Shown here: piece by piece, positions 9,276-18,545 of the stretch
Layout: every line of letters begins with the position of its first letter
Numbering within the stretch: position 1 is the first letter of the stretch
From: Verrucomicrobiia bacterium
GTDB lineage: Bacteria > Verrucomicrobiota > Verrucomicrobiia > Limisphaerales > UBA9464
Length of the DNA stretch: 64,000 nt
Assembly: GCA_019634635.1 (NCBI GenBank)
Contig: JAHCBB010000014.1
Location: 1-64,000 of the forward strand
Reading direction: 5' to 3'
Position numbers and translations under genes: made by a program
Notes under the pieces: generated by a model
The model's database searches: none
Seen by the model: the letters and a program-made list of their open reading frames with translations, nothing else
Told to the model about the DNA's origin: nothing

Positions 9276-11077
9276 GGCGTGATCCTCGCCAATTCCTGAC
9301 CGGAAGTCACCGCGTCGCCCGTCCGCACGCGCACCTCCTGCACCGTCCCGGATTCAGGCGCGTTGAGCGGCATTTCCATCTTCATGGCTTCCAGCACCAG
9401 GATGGGCTCGCCGCGCTGCACCTTCTGGCCGGCGATCCTGAGGATTTTGGTGACGACTCCGGGTATCGGTGCCGGCACAGAGACGACGCCGCCCTTGGGG
9501 GACGTTTCACGCGATGGCGCCGACGCCGCGGCATCCGCAACTCGGACCTCGAACTCTCGTCCGTTGACCCTGGCCCGACCGCCCTCCAAGGAGACCGAGA
9601 AGGCCGCCCCGTCCACGGTGACTTGAAACGTCTGCGGACCGGCGACCGGAGCCACCGCGGCCGGAGTCTCTGCCGATCGTTTGCGCACCGCGAGCCGGGC
9701 CTTGCCCTTCAAGAAGGCGACGCCCTTGTCGCCACAGGCTGCCACGATGAAAATGTTCTCCTCCGTGTCCGGCAACCCCTCGCGCTCCAACCGTGCACGC
9801 GCCGGAGCCACCCCCTTCCGCGGATCCTCATTGTCCATGTCCAGCGGACTGCGCGTGGCGGGCGGCAGACCCAGTTGTTCCGAGGCCAGACGGATGATGT
9901 CGGGATCCGGGGGCACCGGGGTGCGTCCGAAGTAACCAAGAACCATCCGTCCGTAGCCCTCGGCGACCTTGGCCCAGGGCCCGAGCATCACGTTGTTGAA
10001 CGCCTGCTGGAAGTAGAACTGGCTCACCGGAGTGACCGACGTGCCAAAGCCGCCCCGCCGCACCACCTCGCCCATGGCTCCGATCACTTCGGGATACCGG
10101 TTCAGGATCCCCTGGTCGCGCATCATCTGCGTGTTGGCCGTCAGCGCGCCACCGGGCATGGGACTCCAGGGAATGAGGGGCTCCACCGCCAGCGCCTCCG
10201 GCGGCAGGAAATAATCCTGCATGCATGCCTTCAAGACCGCCTCCACGCGCATCACCTTCGCGATGTCGAGGTTCAGGTCCCAGGGACTGTCCCGCAGGGC
10301 GTGCCACAGGCTGGCAACGTCGGGCTGCGAGGTCCCCCCGGAACATGGGGCCAGCGAGAGGTCCACCTGGTCCACACCGGCCTCGATCGCGGCCCGGTAG
10401 CAGGTCACCCCGGTGCCCACCGTGTCATGGGTGTGGAAGACGATGCGCGTCCCCCCGGGCAGACGCTGCCGCGCATGGCGCACCGTTTCGTGGACCGTGG
10501 CAGGGACCGCCGAGCCGCTGGCATCCTTGAAGCACAGGGAGTCAAACGGCACGTCCGACTCCAGAATCTCATCCAGGACGCGGGCATAAAACGCCGGGTC
10601 ATGGGCGCCCGAGCAGCCGGGCGGCAGGGCCATCAGCGTGATGCAGACTTCGTGGCGCAACCCCTGCTCACGGATCAACCGTCCCGAGACCGCCAGATTC
10701 CTCACGTCGTTCAGCGCATCGAAGTTCCGGATGGTGGAGATCCCGTGCCGGCGAAACAGGCGGGCATGCAGGGTGATGATGTCGGCGGGTTGGGAGTCGA
10801 GCGCGACGACATTGATGCCCCGCGCCAAGGTCTGGAGGTTGGCTTCCGGACCGGCCTTCTCCCGGAACTGGTCCATCATCCGGAAGGCATTCTCGTTGCA
10901 GTAGAAATACAGGCTTTGAAACATCGCCCCGCCGCCTGCCTCGAAATGGGTGAGACCCGCCTCGCGGGCGGCCTCCACCGCCGGCAGGTAATCGGCCGGG
11001 ATCACCCGGGCCCCATACACGCTTTGAAATCCGTCCCGGAAGGCGGTGATCATCACATCCACTCGCTTGCGTGACAT
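9272..11077 (-). CDS. oadA: Biotin-dependent decarboxylase alpha subunit (carboxyltransferase)
   Basis: A 601-aa carboxyltransferase fused to a biotin carrier. Residues 1-280 form the HMGL-like TIM barrel with the metal/catalytic motifs [16 protein letters not shown] and FHTHDTVG. The PYC_OADA conserved region follows. The C-terminus is a biotinyl domain with [17 protein letters not shown], in which the Lys of AMKM is biotinylated. The usual ETWGGATFD-type motif is replaced by [10 protein letters not shown], so it is a divergent subgroup and the acyl substrate (oxaloacetate or another) is uncertain. The ATG at 11077 is preferred because MSRKRVDVM begins the conserved barrel; a GTG at 11134 would add 19 atypical residues. 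Confidence 0.92.
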   Translation of the reverse strand: MSRKRVDVMITAFRDGFQSVYGARVIPADYLPAVEAAREAGLTHFEAGGGAMFQSLYFYCNENAFRMMDQFREKAGPEANLQTLARGINVVALDSQPADIITLHARLFRRHGISTIRNFDALNDVRNLAVSGRLIREQGLRHEVCITLMALPPGCSGAHDPAFYARVLDEILESDVPFDSLCFKDASGSAVPATVHETVRHARQRLPGGTRIVFHTHDTVGTGVTCYRAAIEAGVDQVDLSLAPCSGGTSQPDVASLWHALRDSPWDLNLDIAKVMRVEAVLKACMQDYFLPPEALAVEPLIPWSPMPGGALTANTQMMRDQGILNRYPEVIGAMGEVVRRGGFGTSVTPVSQFYFQQAFNNVMLGPWAKVAEGYGRMVLGYFGRTPVPPDPDIIRLASEQLGLPPATRSPLDMDNEDPRKGVAPARARLEREGLPDTEENIFIVAACGDKGVAFLKGKARLAVRKRSAETPAAVAPVAGPQTFQVTVDGAAFSVSLEGGRARVNGREFEVRVADAAASAPSRETSPKGGVVSVPAPIPGVVTKILRIAGQKVQRGEPILVLEAMKMEMPLNAPESGTVQEVRVRTGDAVTSGQELARITP

Positions 11078-11136
11078 GGCGGCAGGAGGAATTCGGAGGT
11101 TTGTGGAAGATCGTTTCGGCCCACCCGGAGGCACCG

Positions 11137-11406
11137 TCAGCGCGATCCGGATCCACGTCCGGCACCGTGCGCCCGGAACGCGGCCGCCACCGCAACGGCC
11201 GCCGCCTCCAACCCGCCGCCCACGCCGGCTCCTGCCATCACACCGGCAACCGGTGCGGTCTCAATCGCCGGATCCGGAAACCGGTGTCCGTGGCGCGCAA
11301 AAAACGCTCCCAGTCCATGCAAACAACCCACCAGCAGGAGCAGGAAGGCAAAGACCACGCCCATCCCGATCACCATCAGTCCGAGGCCCTGTTCCAGCAT
11401 TTCCAT
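11137..11406 (-). CDS. oadG: Decarboxylase gamma subunit, OadG-like
   Basis: An 89-aa protein with one transmembrane helix near the N-terminus (MEMLEQGLGLMVIGMGVVFA, then FLLLLVG) and a short Ala/Gly-rich tail. The LGLMVIGMGVVFAFLLLLV segment is characteristic of OadG, which anchors the alpha subunit to the membrane beta subunit. Position directly before oadA confirms this. The start is the ATG at 11406; MLEQ at 11400 is an alternative. The start region coincides with a 49-bp sequence that recurs at 13174-13222. Confidence 0.85.
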   Translation of the reverse strand: MEMLEQGLGLMVIGMGVVFAFLLLLVGCLHGLGAFFARHGHRFPDPAIETAPVAGVMAGAGVGGGLEAAAVAVAAAFRAHGAGRGSGSR

Positions 11407-11446
11407 CGCCGGGACCTTACCCGAGCGCCTTCCGCCGCTCCAAGCG
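11398..11446. repeat. 49-bp direct repeat, copy 1
   Basis: This stretch matches 13174-13222 at 42 of 49 positions, in the same orientation. It covers the start codon of oadG and its immediate upstream region. The shared core includes CCTTCCGCC followed by CTCCAAGCG. It may be a shared 5' regulatory element or a dispersed repeat. Confidence 0.6.
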
Positions 11447-11495
11447 ACAAGCGCAGAAAGCCGCCCGGATCCGGAAACAGGCACCATGTGCCGCG

Positions 11496-12995
11496 TCAAC
11501 GACGGGTTGCCGGGTTCTGCTCAAGATCCATGAGCCGCAGTTCGCCGGCATCCGGCCCCCCGCCAAACTGGCGCCAGTAGCGTTCCTTGAACGGATTGAT
11601 TGCCGGCCCGCGGACCCCCTCGTTCACCAAATGCACCTGGACCGACACCCACCACGCATCGAACCGCGATGCCAGGTCGGTGACGACCTCCGGATCCCTG
11701 CCTGCAACATCGTTGGCCTCGCCGGGATCCGCGGACAGGTCGAACAGCATCCAACGCGGCTCCCGTCCGCCATCCGCCGAGACCAGGTTCCAGCGGGTGG
11801 TCCGCACGGCGCAGGCCCGATACCGGGCGTCGGCAGGCTCCTCCCAGCGCGCCCACCGTCCGACGTGGGTGACGAGGGTCCTGTCCGGCCATGGGGTCGC
11901 CGGATCCTCCAGCAACGGGACCAGACTGCGCCCTTCCACCTGCGTCTCCAGCAGCCCGGATAGCGACACGCCGGCAAGCGACGCCAGCGTGGGCAGCACA
12001 TCCACGTGCGCCGTGAGCGCGGCGCAGTCCCCGGGCTTGAGCGTGCCCGTCCAGCGCCAGAACGACGCCGCCCGGGTGCCGCCGAGGAATGGCGTGCCCT
12101 TCCGCCCGCGCATCCCGGCATTGTATCCGGCCAGCAAACCGCCGTCCGCCCCGTTGTCGGTAAGGAAGATCATGAGGGTTTCCCGCTCGATCCCCCGGTC
12201 CCGGACCCAGTCCAGCAGGCGTCCCGCATTGTCATCAATGTTGGCCACCATCCCGAGAAAGCGGGCGGCGTTGGTGTTTGCGACCCTGCCGGCATAGCGC
12301 GCCTCGTCCTCCGGCCGCACGTCGAGGGGGACGTGCGGGGCGTTGCACGCGATCCAGGCAAAAAACGGCCCCCGTTCCCGCACCGAATCCATCCAACGCA
12401 TCGCCTGACCAAAAAACACGTCGGTGCAATACCCCCGGGTGCGGACGAACCGCCCGTTGTGCAGGATGACGGGATCGAAATAGCGATTGGCCGGTGCGTC
12501 CCCGCAGGACCCGGGATAGGTCTGACCGATGCCGCCGCCGCCATGAACGAACGTTTCCTCAAATCCCCGCCGCCCGGGCTGGTACGCCTCCTCGTCGCCG
12601 AGGTGCCACTTCCCAAAGATTCCGGTCGCATAACCCGCGCCGCGGACGACGTCTGCGAGGGTCACCGTGTCCGGCGCGAGACGCTCCCGCTCGAGAATCG
12701 TGTGGGTGACGCCATTGCGGAACTCGTGCCGCCCGCTCAGGAGCGCACTGCGGGTGGGCGCACAGGTGGGGCTGACGTGGAAATCCGTGAAGCGCACCGA
12801 GTCCGCGTGCCACCGGTCCAGATGGGGGGTGCGCAGCACCGGATGCCCGTGGCACGAGAAGTCGCCGTAGCCCTGATCGTCGGTGAGCACGACGATGATG
12901 TTCGGACGCCGCCCCGACACCGGCTCCGCGACGCCGCTACCACCGCCACAAATCAGCAGCAGCAGAGCGGAAAACACTCGCAGAAACCCAATCAT
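11496..12995 (-). CDS. Secreted sulfatase (type I, formylglycine-dependent)
   Basis: A 499-aa sulfatase. The ATG at 12995 gives a signal peptide (MIGFLRVFSALLLLICGG), followed at once by the metal-binding strand RRPNIIVVLTDDQGYGDFS. The maturation motif C-A-P-T-R followed by SALLSGR carries the Cys converted to formylglycine. Further active-site pieces are FGKWHLGDEEAYQPGRRGFE, NAPHVPLDVRPED and FLTDNGADGG. It hydrolyses sulfate esters, typically of algal or mucin-type glycans, in the periplasm or outside. Sulfatases are strongly expanded in Verrucomicrobiota and Planctomycetota. An anaerobic (anSME) or FGE maturase is needed and is not in the window. It lies 89 bp before oadG on the same strand, probably separately regulated. 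Confidence 0.93.
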   Translation of the reverse strand: MIGFLRVFSALLLLICGGGSGVAEPVSGRRPNIIVVLTDDQGYGDFSCHGHPVLRTPHLDRWHADSVRFTDFHVSPTCAPTRSALLSGRHEFRNGVTHTILERERLAPDTVTLADVVRGAGYATGIFGKWHLGDEEAYQPGRRGFEETFVHGGGGIGQTYPGSCGDAPANRYFDPVILHNGRFVRTRGYCTDVFFGQAMRWMDSVRERGPFFAWIACNAPHVPLDVRPEDEARYAGRVANTNAARFLGMVANIDDNAGRLLDWVRDRGIERETLMIFLTDNGADGGLLAGYNAGMRGRKGTPFLGGTRAASFWRWTGTLKPGDCAALTAHVDVLPTLASLAGVSLSGLLETQVEGRSLVPLLEDPATPWPDRTLVTHVGRWARWEEPADARYRACAVRTTRWNLVSADGGREPRWMLFDLSADPGEANDVAGRDPEVVTDLASRFDAWWVSVQVHLVNEGVRGPAINPFKERYWRQFGGGPDAGELRLMDLEQNPATRR

Positions 12996-13318
12996 GACAC
13001 GAGTTGCCGGTTGAGGACCCATGGTTCGGAATCGGCCCCGTGGAAGCCACACCAATCGCAATGCCCGACCATCGGCAGTGTTTCCCGGCCAGTGCGTGGA
13101 GTCCCCAAGGCCCCAAGTCCAACAGACGTCAGAGCCTCTCCATCTCGCCCGAGGGCGCCCCGTATTTCCCCGGCATTTCCAGCGCCGGTACCCTGCCCGA
13201 TCACCTTCCGCCACTCCAAGCGCCCAGTGGACACAGGCGCCGCGTGCCCCGGGCACGAACCGCCCTGGTCCGGCAAATTCCTGCTGGCGCGCGGTATTCC
13301 CTTCCACAGGCTGCACGC
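12996..13318. other. Divergent intergenic region, sulfatase / ECF sigma
   Basis: These 323 bp separate the divergent sulfatase and sigma factor starts and must contain both promoters. Apart from the second copy of the 49-bp repeat I see no convincing gene. Reading frames here are open but lack family features. Confidence 0.5.
13174..13222. repeat. 49-bp direct repeat, copy 2
   Basis: The second copy of the element seen at 11398-11446 (42/49 identical, same orientation). Here it lies about 180 bp upstream of the sulfatase start and about 100 bp upstream of the divergent sigma factor start. Confidence 0.6.
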
Positions 13319-13915
13319 ATGCCAGCGATCCGATCACCCGCAGCGGACTCAACGCCGTCGGACGGCGCTTCATCCGCTGACCTGCTCGAGCGGCTGTACA
13401 ACGATCTGCGACACCTCGCGGCCCAAAAGCTTGCGCAGGAGCTTCCCGGGCAGACGCTGCAGCCGACGGCGCTGGTCCACGAGGCGTGGCTGCGTCTGGT
13501 CAAGTCGGGCGAATCGGTCCTGTGGAGTGGTGAAGCCCACTTTATCGGCGCCGCGTCCGAGGCGATGCGTCGGATTCTGGTGGAGCGTGCGCGGCGGAAG
13601 TCCCGGGTCTGCCATGGTGGCCAGTGGGACCGCGTGGAGTTCGATCCCGACCAGATCCAGTCCGCCGCCAGTGATCCCGACGATGCCGTCCTTGCCATGG
13701 ACGCCGCACTCGAACAGTTGGCGGCGTTGTCCCCGGAAAAGGCTCAAATCGTCCGGATGCGCTATTTTAGCGGCCTGGCTCACGAGGAGATCGCCCGCCT
13801 GCTTGGGGTGTCAGAACCCACCGTCCGGCGGCACTGGACATTCGCCCGGGCGTGGCTTTGCACCGAGCTCCGCGGGCGGGGCCAACGTCCATCAACGATG
13901 CAGGCTCCGGAATAA
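13319..13915 (+). CDS. ECF sigma factor, PVC-type (Sig-70_X6-like)
   Basis: A 198-aa sigma factor starting at the ATG at 13319. It has the features of the PVC-expanded subfamily: LLERLYNDLRHLAAQKLA, then LQPTALVHEAWLRLV and HFIGAASEAMRRILVERARR in region 2, and LSPEKAQIVRMRYFSGLAHE with EIARLLGVSEPTVRRHW in region 4. No anti-sigma factor gene is adjacent. The first downstream gene of a five-gene cassette of exported proteins starts 238 bp later on the same strand, so this factor may control it. That link is positional inference only. Confidence 0.93.
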   Translation: MPAIRSPAADSTPSDGASSADLLERLYNDLRHLAAQKLAQELPGQTLQPTALVHEAWLRLVKSGESVLWSGEAHFIGAASEAMRRILVERARRKSRVCHGGQWDRVEFDPDQIQSAASDPDDAVLAMDAALEQLAALSPEKAQIVRMRYFSGLAHEEIARLLGVSEPTVRRHWTFARAWLCTELRGRGQRPSTMQAPE

Positions 13916-14153
13916 ACACGCCGGCGGTCCAAGGCGGACCGGGAATGGCCGGGAGTTTCGGGTCCAACCCAGCCCAGCGTTCGAAGACCATCCGCCAAGC
14001 GACCGGGTCGGACGCCGTGGGCATGCACGGTCGTTTCGGATCGCGCGCAGGCGCACGCGTCTCCCGATGGGTTTCAAAAAAAAATTCGAATTCGGTTGAT
14101 CGCTTCGGGACGGAATTGTCGCACATAAGGGTCGAGGGGTTCTCCCCCGGCCT
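13916..14153 (+). promoter_or_regulatory. Leader region of the exported-protein cassette
   Basis: These 238 bp contain an A tract near 14077-14085 followed by the palindromic ATTCGAATTCG, an AT-rich island in otherwise GC-rich DNA. That suits a promoter or protein-binding site. No convincing coding sequence is seen. Confidence 0.35.
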
Positions 14154-17100
14154 ATGTCCGACCCGCATCCGACGTTCTCCAGCAGCGCCTCCTTCAGCGG
14201 AGGGTTGTTGCCATCAACTCCAGGCGACGATGTTTTCCTGTCCCGCAAGCCCCGAACACCCCGCGTCCTGAGGGTCATCATCGCCGGTTTCATCCTGGGA
14301 CTGTTGCTGCCCGAGGCCCGGGCTCAGTGGGTGGCCCAGTCGTTTGAACTCCACGCGGGATGGAATGCCATCTACAGCCATGTGGATGCGTCCACCCACG
14401 CAACATTGCGGCAACTGGTGGAACGGGATCCGGGCAATCCGATCACGGAAATCTGGCTGTGGGAGCCCAATGCAGCGCGGGACCAGTTCCTGGAGTCCCC
14501 GGCAGAAACGGCGGTGGCCAACAGCCAGTGGCGGAGCTGGAAGCGCGGACTCGATGATGCCGTGGACAATTCGCTCTCCACGCTGCCCGGAAATGCGGCG
14601 CTGCTGGTTCGGCTTCCGGAAGGGCAATCCCATGTCTGGCGGGTCGTCGGCAAACCCGTGCCACCCCGACACGTCTGGCGGTCCAGCGGCCTCAATTTTG
14701 TGGGATTTCCGACCTCCCCCGAGCGGCCGCCGACGTTTCCTGAATTCTTTGCCTCGGCACCAGAGCTGGATGCCGTCGCAGAGGTTTTCGCTTATGGAGG
14801 ACCCTCCGCGCCGTTTCCGCTGACCCTCCCGATGCTGGGCACCACGCCGGTGCGACGCGGGCAGGCGTTCTGGGTCCGTTCCGGAGAGTTCTTCAACCGC
14901 TATTTTGGCCCCTTCGATGTCACGCTTCAGGACAACACGGGCATCCACTTCGGGGGCCTCGTGGGCCAGTATCGCCTGCGACTTCGCAACACAACGGCCG
15001 CCCCGGTTTCGGTGGTGCTTCGCACCGTGGAGGGCGAGGCCGAGCCGCCGGGACAGGAGCACTCCTTCGGCAGGCCGCCGCTGCTGCTGCGCGGACCGAT
15101 CCAGACCGCGACGCTCACCTACGGCTTCACCGAACTCAGCCGTCCGGTCACCAATCACCTGGCGCCAGCCGGCCAGCCGGGGTTCGAGGCGGAAGTCGTC
15201 TTGGGACTCGACCGTTCGCAGCTCGTCGGGCCGGCATTTGCGCTCTTTGCCGCGGTGCTCGAGCTGGCCGACACTCGCGGACTTTCCCTGATCCAGATCC
15301 CGGTCACCGCCACCCAGGACTCCACGGACGGACTCTGGGTGGGAACCGCCCTCGTGAGCGAGGTGCGGGAGCACCTCCGGATGCCCGTCCGGGGTCCAGC
15401 CGGAGAGAGCCAGCTCGGGAGCTCCCCTGCCCTGCTGGATGAGGATCTCGGGGATTTCGCAGCCCTGGCCGTCCGACTGGCCCGCCCGTTCTCCCCGGTC
15501 GAACGTTGGTTGTCGTCCCAATTGGCGCCCTCCACCCGTCGAGCCCTGGCCGGGTTTCAGGCGTCCAACCCGGATCCACCGTCCATCGAATCCTCCAAAT
15601 TTCTGCTCGCCGAAGTGCTCGACCTCGCAGGCCTGGCGGACCGGGTGGTCCAAGGGGCCGATCCCCTGGCAGCCTGGCTTCAGGAACGATTGCCCGCAGA
15701 CGGCTGGGGCGTCCTTCAGAGCCTCGGTCAGTCGGAAACCGACCCCCGACGGGTGCGCGCCGTCCTCGTGGACACGCTGAACCGGGCCGTGGTCGGGCCC
15801 GGCATTTTCATCGAAGGGTTCCTTGAGAGAAATGACCTGTCGGCGGACACCGTGGCCCTGGTGGACCTCGGCACAGTGCTCGAACCGGCCATAGAGGCAC
15901 GACGAAACCGCCGCCTGCTCGACGACGCGCTCGCGCCCGCGGTGGGTACTTTGGTGATTCGGGCGCGCCAGGTCCTGCTGGACGATCTCAACCGCATCAT
16001 CCAGGGACCCGGGATCTACCGGGCGGATCGCTTTGAGGGCACGGCCCTCTCTGAAGGAACCCGCCGTCTGGTCGCGGATCCGCCGGAGGGTGATGCACGC
16101 GCTCACCTCAACCGGGCGCTCCTCGTGGAGGCTTTTCCCGGGGAAATCCTCCCGAATTACCGTCAATACGGGGTTCGCGCCCCGGATCTGCGCTCGCCCG
16201 AAACCTGGCTGCAACGGCTCGGTGAACGGCCTCCGGAAACCTTCGATGAGTGGCTTTGGGATCGGCTGAGCCCCCAGACCCGCAGCGCAATCGCTGCTGA
16301 TGCCGGGGGCTCCCGCTCCGGCGAGGGATGGACGTCCCTCCTGGCTCAAGACTTGGACCAGCTGGTCCGTGGTGAAACCTCCCTTCATCAGGCCAGCCGC
16401 TTCGATGGAATTCCGCTGTCCACCGAAACGGAAGCCCTCCTGGGTCGCTCACCGTCGGGTGCCGACCTGCAGCGGCTGAACCGAATGCTGCTGGAGGACG
16501 CCTTCCCCGGCGCACTGGCCCCCCATTTGGGCCGGGTGCTGGTGGATTCGGTGCGCACCCACTGGGGCGGAGTGGCGCGTCCATTCCCTCTCCGCCTCAT
16601 AGTGCACTCGGGCGCCGCGGCGTCCGGCCCGCCGGGTCCGGCGCGACTGCTGCAACGCGTGTACCTCGGACACGACCTCCGGCAGCAGTTTGTCGTGACA
16701 ACTCGGGAGGAGCATCTCGACCCGCAGCGACTGGGAAATGCGCGGCGGATCAGTGCGGCGCACCTGCCGTGGACCGCGGGAAACGAACCCTGGAACTTCA
16801 ACCGCCCGCTCGCGCCCGGCGCCGAACTCCGAACCGAGGTTCGTCTTGCCCATGATGACCACGCCTCCAATCCGTTTCTTCACACCTACCATCCGGATCA
16901 TGACAACCGCGACGCCACCTTCGATGAAGAGCTGCCCATGGGATGGGAGTCCTACGCGGTCTCCCGCCGCATCACGCTGAAGACGTTGGAGCCGATGGGC
17001 GACTTTGAGGCCCGGACCTCAGGGAGTCAGGTGCTCTCCGGAATCTATATGGAACAGATCCGCCTTGAAGGACGCAGCCCGGGCGGCCGGCGGCCGGACG

Positions 17101-17183
17101 AAATCCGGACGCTCGAAGTCCGGGGCGGCTTTGCCCTTCACCGGGTTCACCAGGATTCGCCCCTGCTCACCGCTGCGCCCTGA
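14154..17183 (+). CDS. Exported protein of unknown function with internal repeats
   Basis: A 1009-aa protein. A long N-region precedes a signal helix at about residues 39-58 (VLRVIIAGFILGLLLPEARA), so a later start is possible. Residues about 59-260 form a conserved-looking domain rich in Trp and Phe (ELHAGWNAIYSHVD, ITEIWLWEP, RRGQAFWVRSG) that I associate with uncharacterised exported PVC proteins. Residues about 450-800 carry degenerate repeats with the pattern L-N-R..GPGI...F...LS..T..L...LNR.LL..AFPG. The C-terminus contains LVYLGHD-like and TYHPDHDNRDATFDEELPMG, the last rich in acidic and His residues. No enzyme motif is recognised. It leads the cassette; the next gene begins 34 bp after its stop. 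Confidence 0.85.
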   Translation: MSDPHPTFSSSASFSGGLLPSTPGDDVFLSRKPRTPRVLRVIIAGFILGLLLPEARAQWVAQSFELHAGWNAIYSHVDASTHATLRQLVERDPGNPITEIWLWEPNAARDQFLESPAETAVANSQWRSWKRGLDDAVDNSLSTLPGNAALLVRLPEGQSHVWRVVGKPVPPRHVWRSSGLNFVGFPTSPERPPTFPEFFASAPELDAVAEVFAYGGPSAPFPLTLPMLGTTPVRRGQAFWVRSGEFFNRYFGPFDVTLQDNTGIHFGGLVGQYRLRLRNTTAAPVSVVLRTVEGEAEPPGQEHSFGRPPLLLRGPIQTATLTYGFTELSRPVTNHLAPAGQPGFEAEVVLGLDRSQLVGPAFALFAAVLELADTRGLSLIQIPVTATQDSTDGLWVGTALVSEVREHLRMPVRGPAGESQLGSSPALLDEDLGDFAALAVRLARPFSPVERWLSSQLAPSTRRALAGFQASNPDPPSIESSKFLLAEVLDLAGLADRVVQGADPLAAWLQERLPADGWGVLQSLGQSETDPRRVRAVLVDTLNRAVVGPGIFIEGFLERNDLSADTVALVDLGTVLEPAIEARRNRRLLDDALAPAVGTLVIRARQVLLDDLNRIIQGPGIYRADRFEGTALSEGTRRLVADPPEGDARAHLNRALLVEAFPGEILPNYRQYGVRAPDLRSPETWLQRLGERPPETFDEWLWDRLSPQTRSAIAADAGGSRSGEGWTSLLAQDLDQLVRGETSLHQASRFDGIPLSTETEALLGRSPSGADLQRLNRMLLEDAFPGALAPHLGRVLVDSVRTHWGGVARPFPLRLIVHSGAAASGPPGPARLLQRVYLGHDLRQQFVVTTREEHLDPQRLGNARRISAAHLPWTAGNEPWNFNRPLAPGAELRTEVRLAHDDHASNPFLHTYHPDHDNRDATFDEELPMGWESYAVSRRITLKTLEPMGDFEARTSGSQVLSGIYMEQIRLEGRSPGGRRPDEIRTLEVRGGFALHRVHQDSPLLTAAP
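15700..16560 (+). repeat. Degenerate internal repeats within the 1009-aa protein
   Basis: At least three units of 65-75 residues can be aligned by eye. They contain VDTLNRAVVGPGIFIEGFLE, DDLNRIIQGPGIYRADRFEG and AQDLDQLVRGETSLHQASRF, each followed by LS..T..L. In the last two units LNRALLVEAFPGE and LNRMLLEDAFPGA come next. W-L-x(5)-L segments (WLSSQLAPSTRRALA, WLQERLPADGW, WLWDRLSPQTRSAIA) lie between them. This is a protein-level repeat, not a DNA-level one. Confidence 0.65.
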
Positions 17184-17217
17184 CACCCCTCTCCCTCAAC
17201 TCATACCCCGATTGATC

Positions 17218-18504
17218 ATGACTCCACGCTCCCACCCCCTGCTGCCGCTGACGCTCCGAATTCTCCTGGCCGTCGTGCTGGCCTCGCTGCCCGCCGGCCT
17301 CGCAGCGCTGGCGCAGGTCCCCGCACCCCCGGAGAAATTGAGCTACCAAGGGTTTCTGGTGGATGCCCAGGGCAATCCCCTCGGCACGCCGAATCCGCTC
17401 AACTATGATGCCACCTTCCGGATTTATGACGTGTCGAGTGGCGGCAACCCCCTCTGGACGGAGCAGCAGACGATTACCGTGGACCAGGGTTATTTCAGCG
17501 TTCTCCTGGGTGAAGTGACCGCCAGCCCTTCTCTGGCAACGGTGATCGGAGGACGTCCAGGCTCGGAGCGATACATTGGAATCACCATCCGCGGGTTGCC
17601 CACCGGCGACGGGGTCGAAATCGCCCCGCGCCTTCAACTGCTCACATCGCCCTACGCCTTCGTCGCGCGCCATGCCATCAACGCGGACAAAGCGGGTGCG
17701 CTGGTCCAGGGGGACGGGTCCTCGTTTGTCACCGTGGATGCCGCGGCCGGCAGCAGCATCCTCAGGGTGGCGGGGAGGCTGGAGGCGACGCGACTGGGCG
17801 GAAGCGGGGCCGCTCTCACCGAACTCAACGCAGGAAATATCACAACGGGCACGCTTTCGGTGGATCGCCTTCCATCCATTCCAACCAGCAAGATTGGCGG
17901 CAGCCTGCTCGAAACCCAGCTGCCCGCCGCGGCCGCCCGAATCACCGCGGCCAACACCTTCTCGGCGAAGCAGACGGTCAATAATGATCTTCAGGCCCAT
18001 CGGCTCATCGGCCGCGGCTCAATTCCCGTGGGTGGCATCATCATGTGGAGCGGGGTGGTTTCTGATCTCGAGGGGTCAGGATTCAGGTTGTGCGATGGTC
18101 ACCAAGTTACGTTGGAATTTGAGGACGGACGGCGGCAGACTATTTCCACTCCTAATCTGGTGGATCGTTTCGTGATGGGTGCCCGTGCGTTCGTAATTGA
18201 CGAACGGGATAAACAGGGTGGCAGTAGCGAGGTGACTCTTCAGGCGGCGAATTTGCCCCCGCACAGCCACCAATACGCGGACCGCTTTTATGTTGAAAGT
18301 CAAACGCGGCCTAATCCTCGCGACCGCCATCCCGAAGCGTCTGGCGCTTTCACAGTGACGGCTGGCCTTGGCTCAGGAAGCTCTGACAACAACAACGACA
18401 CGATCTGGTATAAAAACGACACGACAAGTCAGACTGGTGGCGGGCAGTCGTTCAGCATTCTCCCCAGTTTCCACCGCCTCGCCTACATCATCCGCTATCG
18501 CTGA
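17218..18504 (+). CDS. Exported phage-tail-collar-like protein
   Basis: 428 aa from the ATG at 17218. A signal peptide (residues about 10-33, LPLTLRILLAVVLASLPAGL) is followed by a domain starting PPEKLSYQGFLVDAQGNPLG, found at the N-terminus of many exported PVC and Bacteroidota proteins. The C-terminal 140 residues resemble the phage tail-fibre/collar domain: IPVGGIIMWSG, GFRLCDG, TPNLVDRFVMGA, ANLPPHSHQY and a final LAYIIRYR. Collar domains trimerise and bind surfaces in phages and contractile injection systems. Base composition falls from about 18050 onward, with more A/T at third positions than in the first two thirds, hinting at a swapped C-terminal module. It sits directly before the giant gene. 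Confidence 0.83.
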   Translation: MTPRSHPLLPLTLRILLAVVLASLPAGLAALAQVPAPPEKLSYQGFLVDAQGNPLGTPNPLNYDATFRIYDVSSGGNPLWTEQQTITVDQGYFSVLLGEVTASPSLATVIGGRPGSERYIGITIRGLPTGDGVEIAPRLQLLTSPYAFVARHAINADKAGALVQGDGSSFVTVDAAAGSSILRVAGRLEATRLGGSGAALTELNAGNITTGTLSVDRLPSIPTSKIGGSLLETQLPAAAARITAANTFSAKQTVNNDLQAHRLIGRGSIPVGGIIMWSGVVSDLEGSGFRLCDGHQVTLEFEDGRRQTISTPNLVDRFVMGARAFVIDERDKQGGSSEVTLQAANLPPHSHQYADRFYVESQTRPNPRDRHPEASGAFTVTAGLGSGSSDNNNDTIWYKNDTTSQTGGGQSFSILPSFHRLAYIIRYR

Positions 18505-18545
18505 CACGCGATCCTGCGCACCCGCCTCTTCCGTCCGGCGTTGTC

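Noticed and set aside
14214..16388. 724-codon minus-strand open frame opposite the 1009-aa protein
   Set aside because: The sense-strand gene has a signal peptide and repeats; the antisense reading has shadow-type composition and no features.
17218..18504. Prophage origin of the collar-like gene
   Set aside because: No capsid, terminase, portal, integrase or lysis genes are nearby, and the protein has its own signal peptide and sits among exported host proteins.
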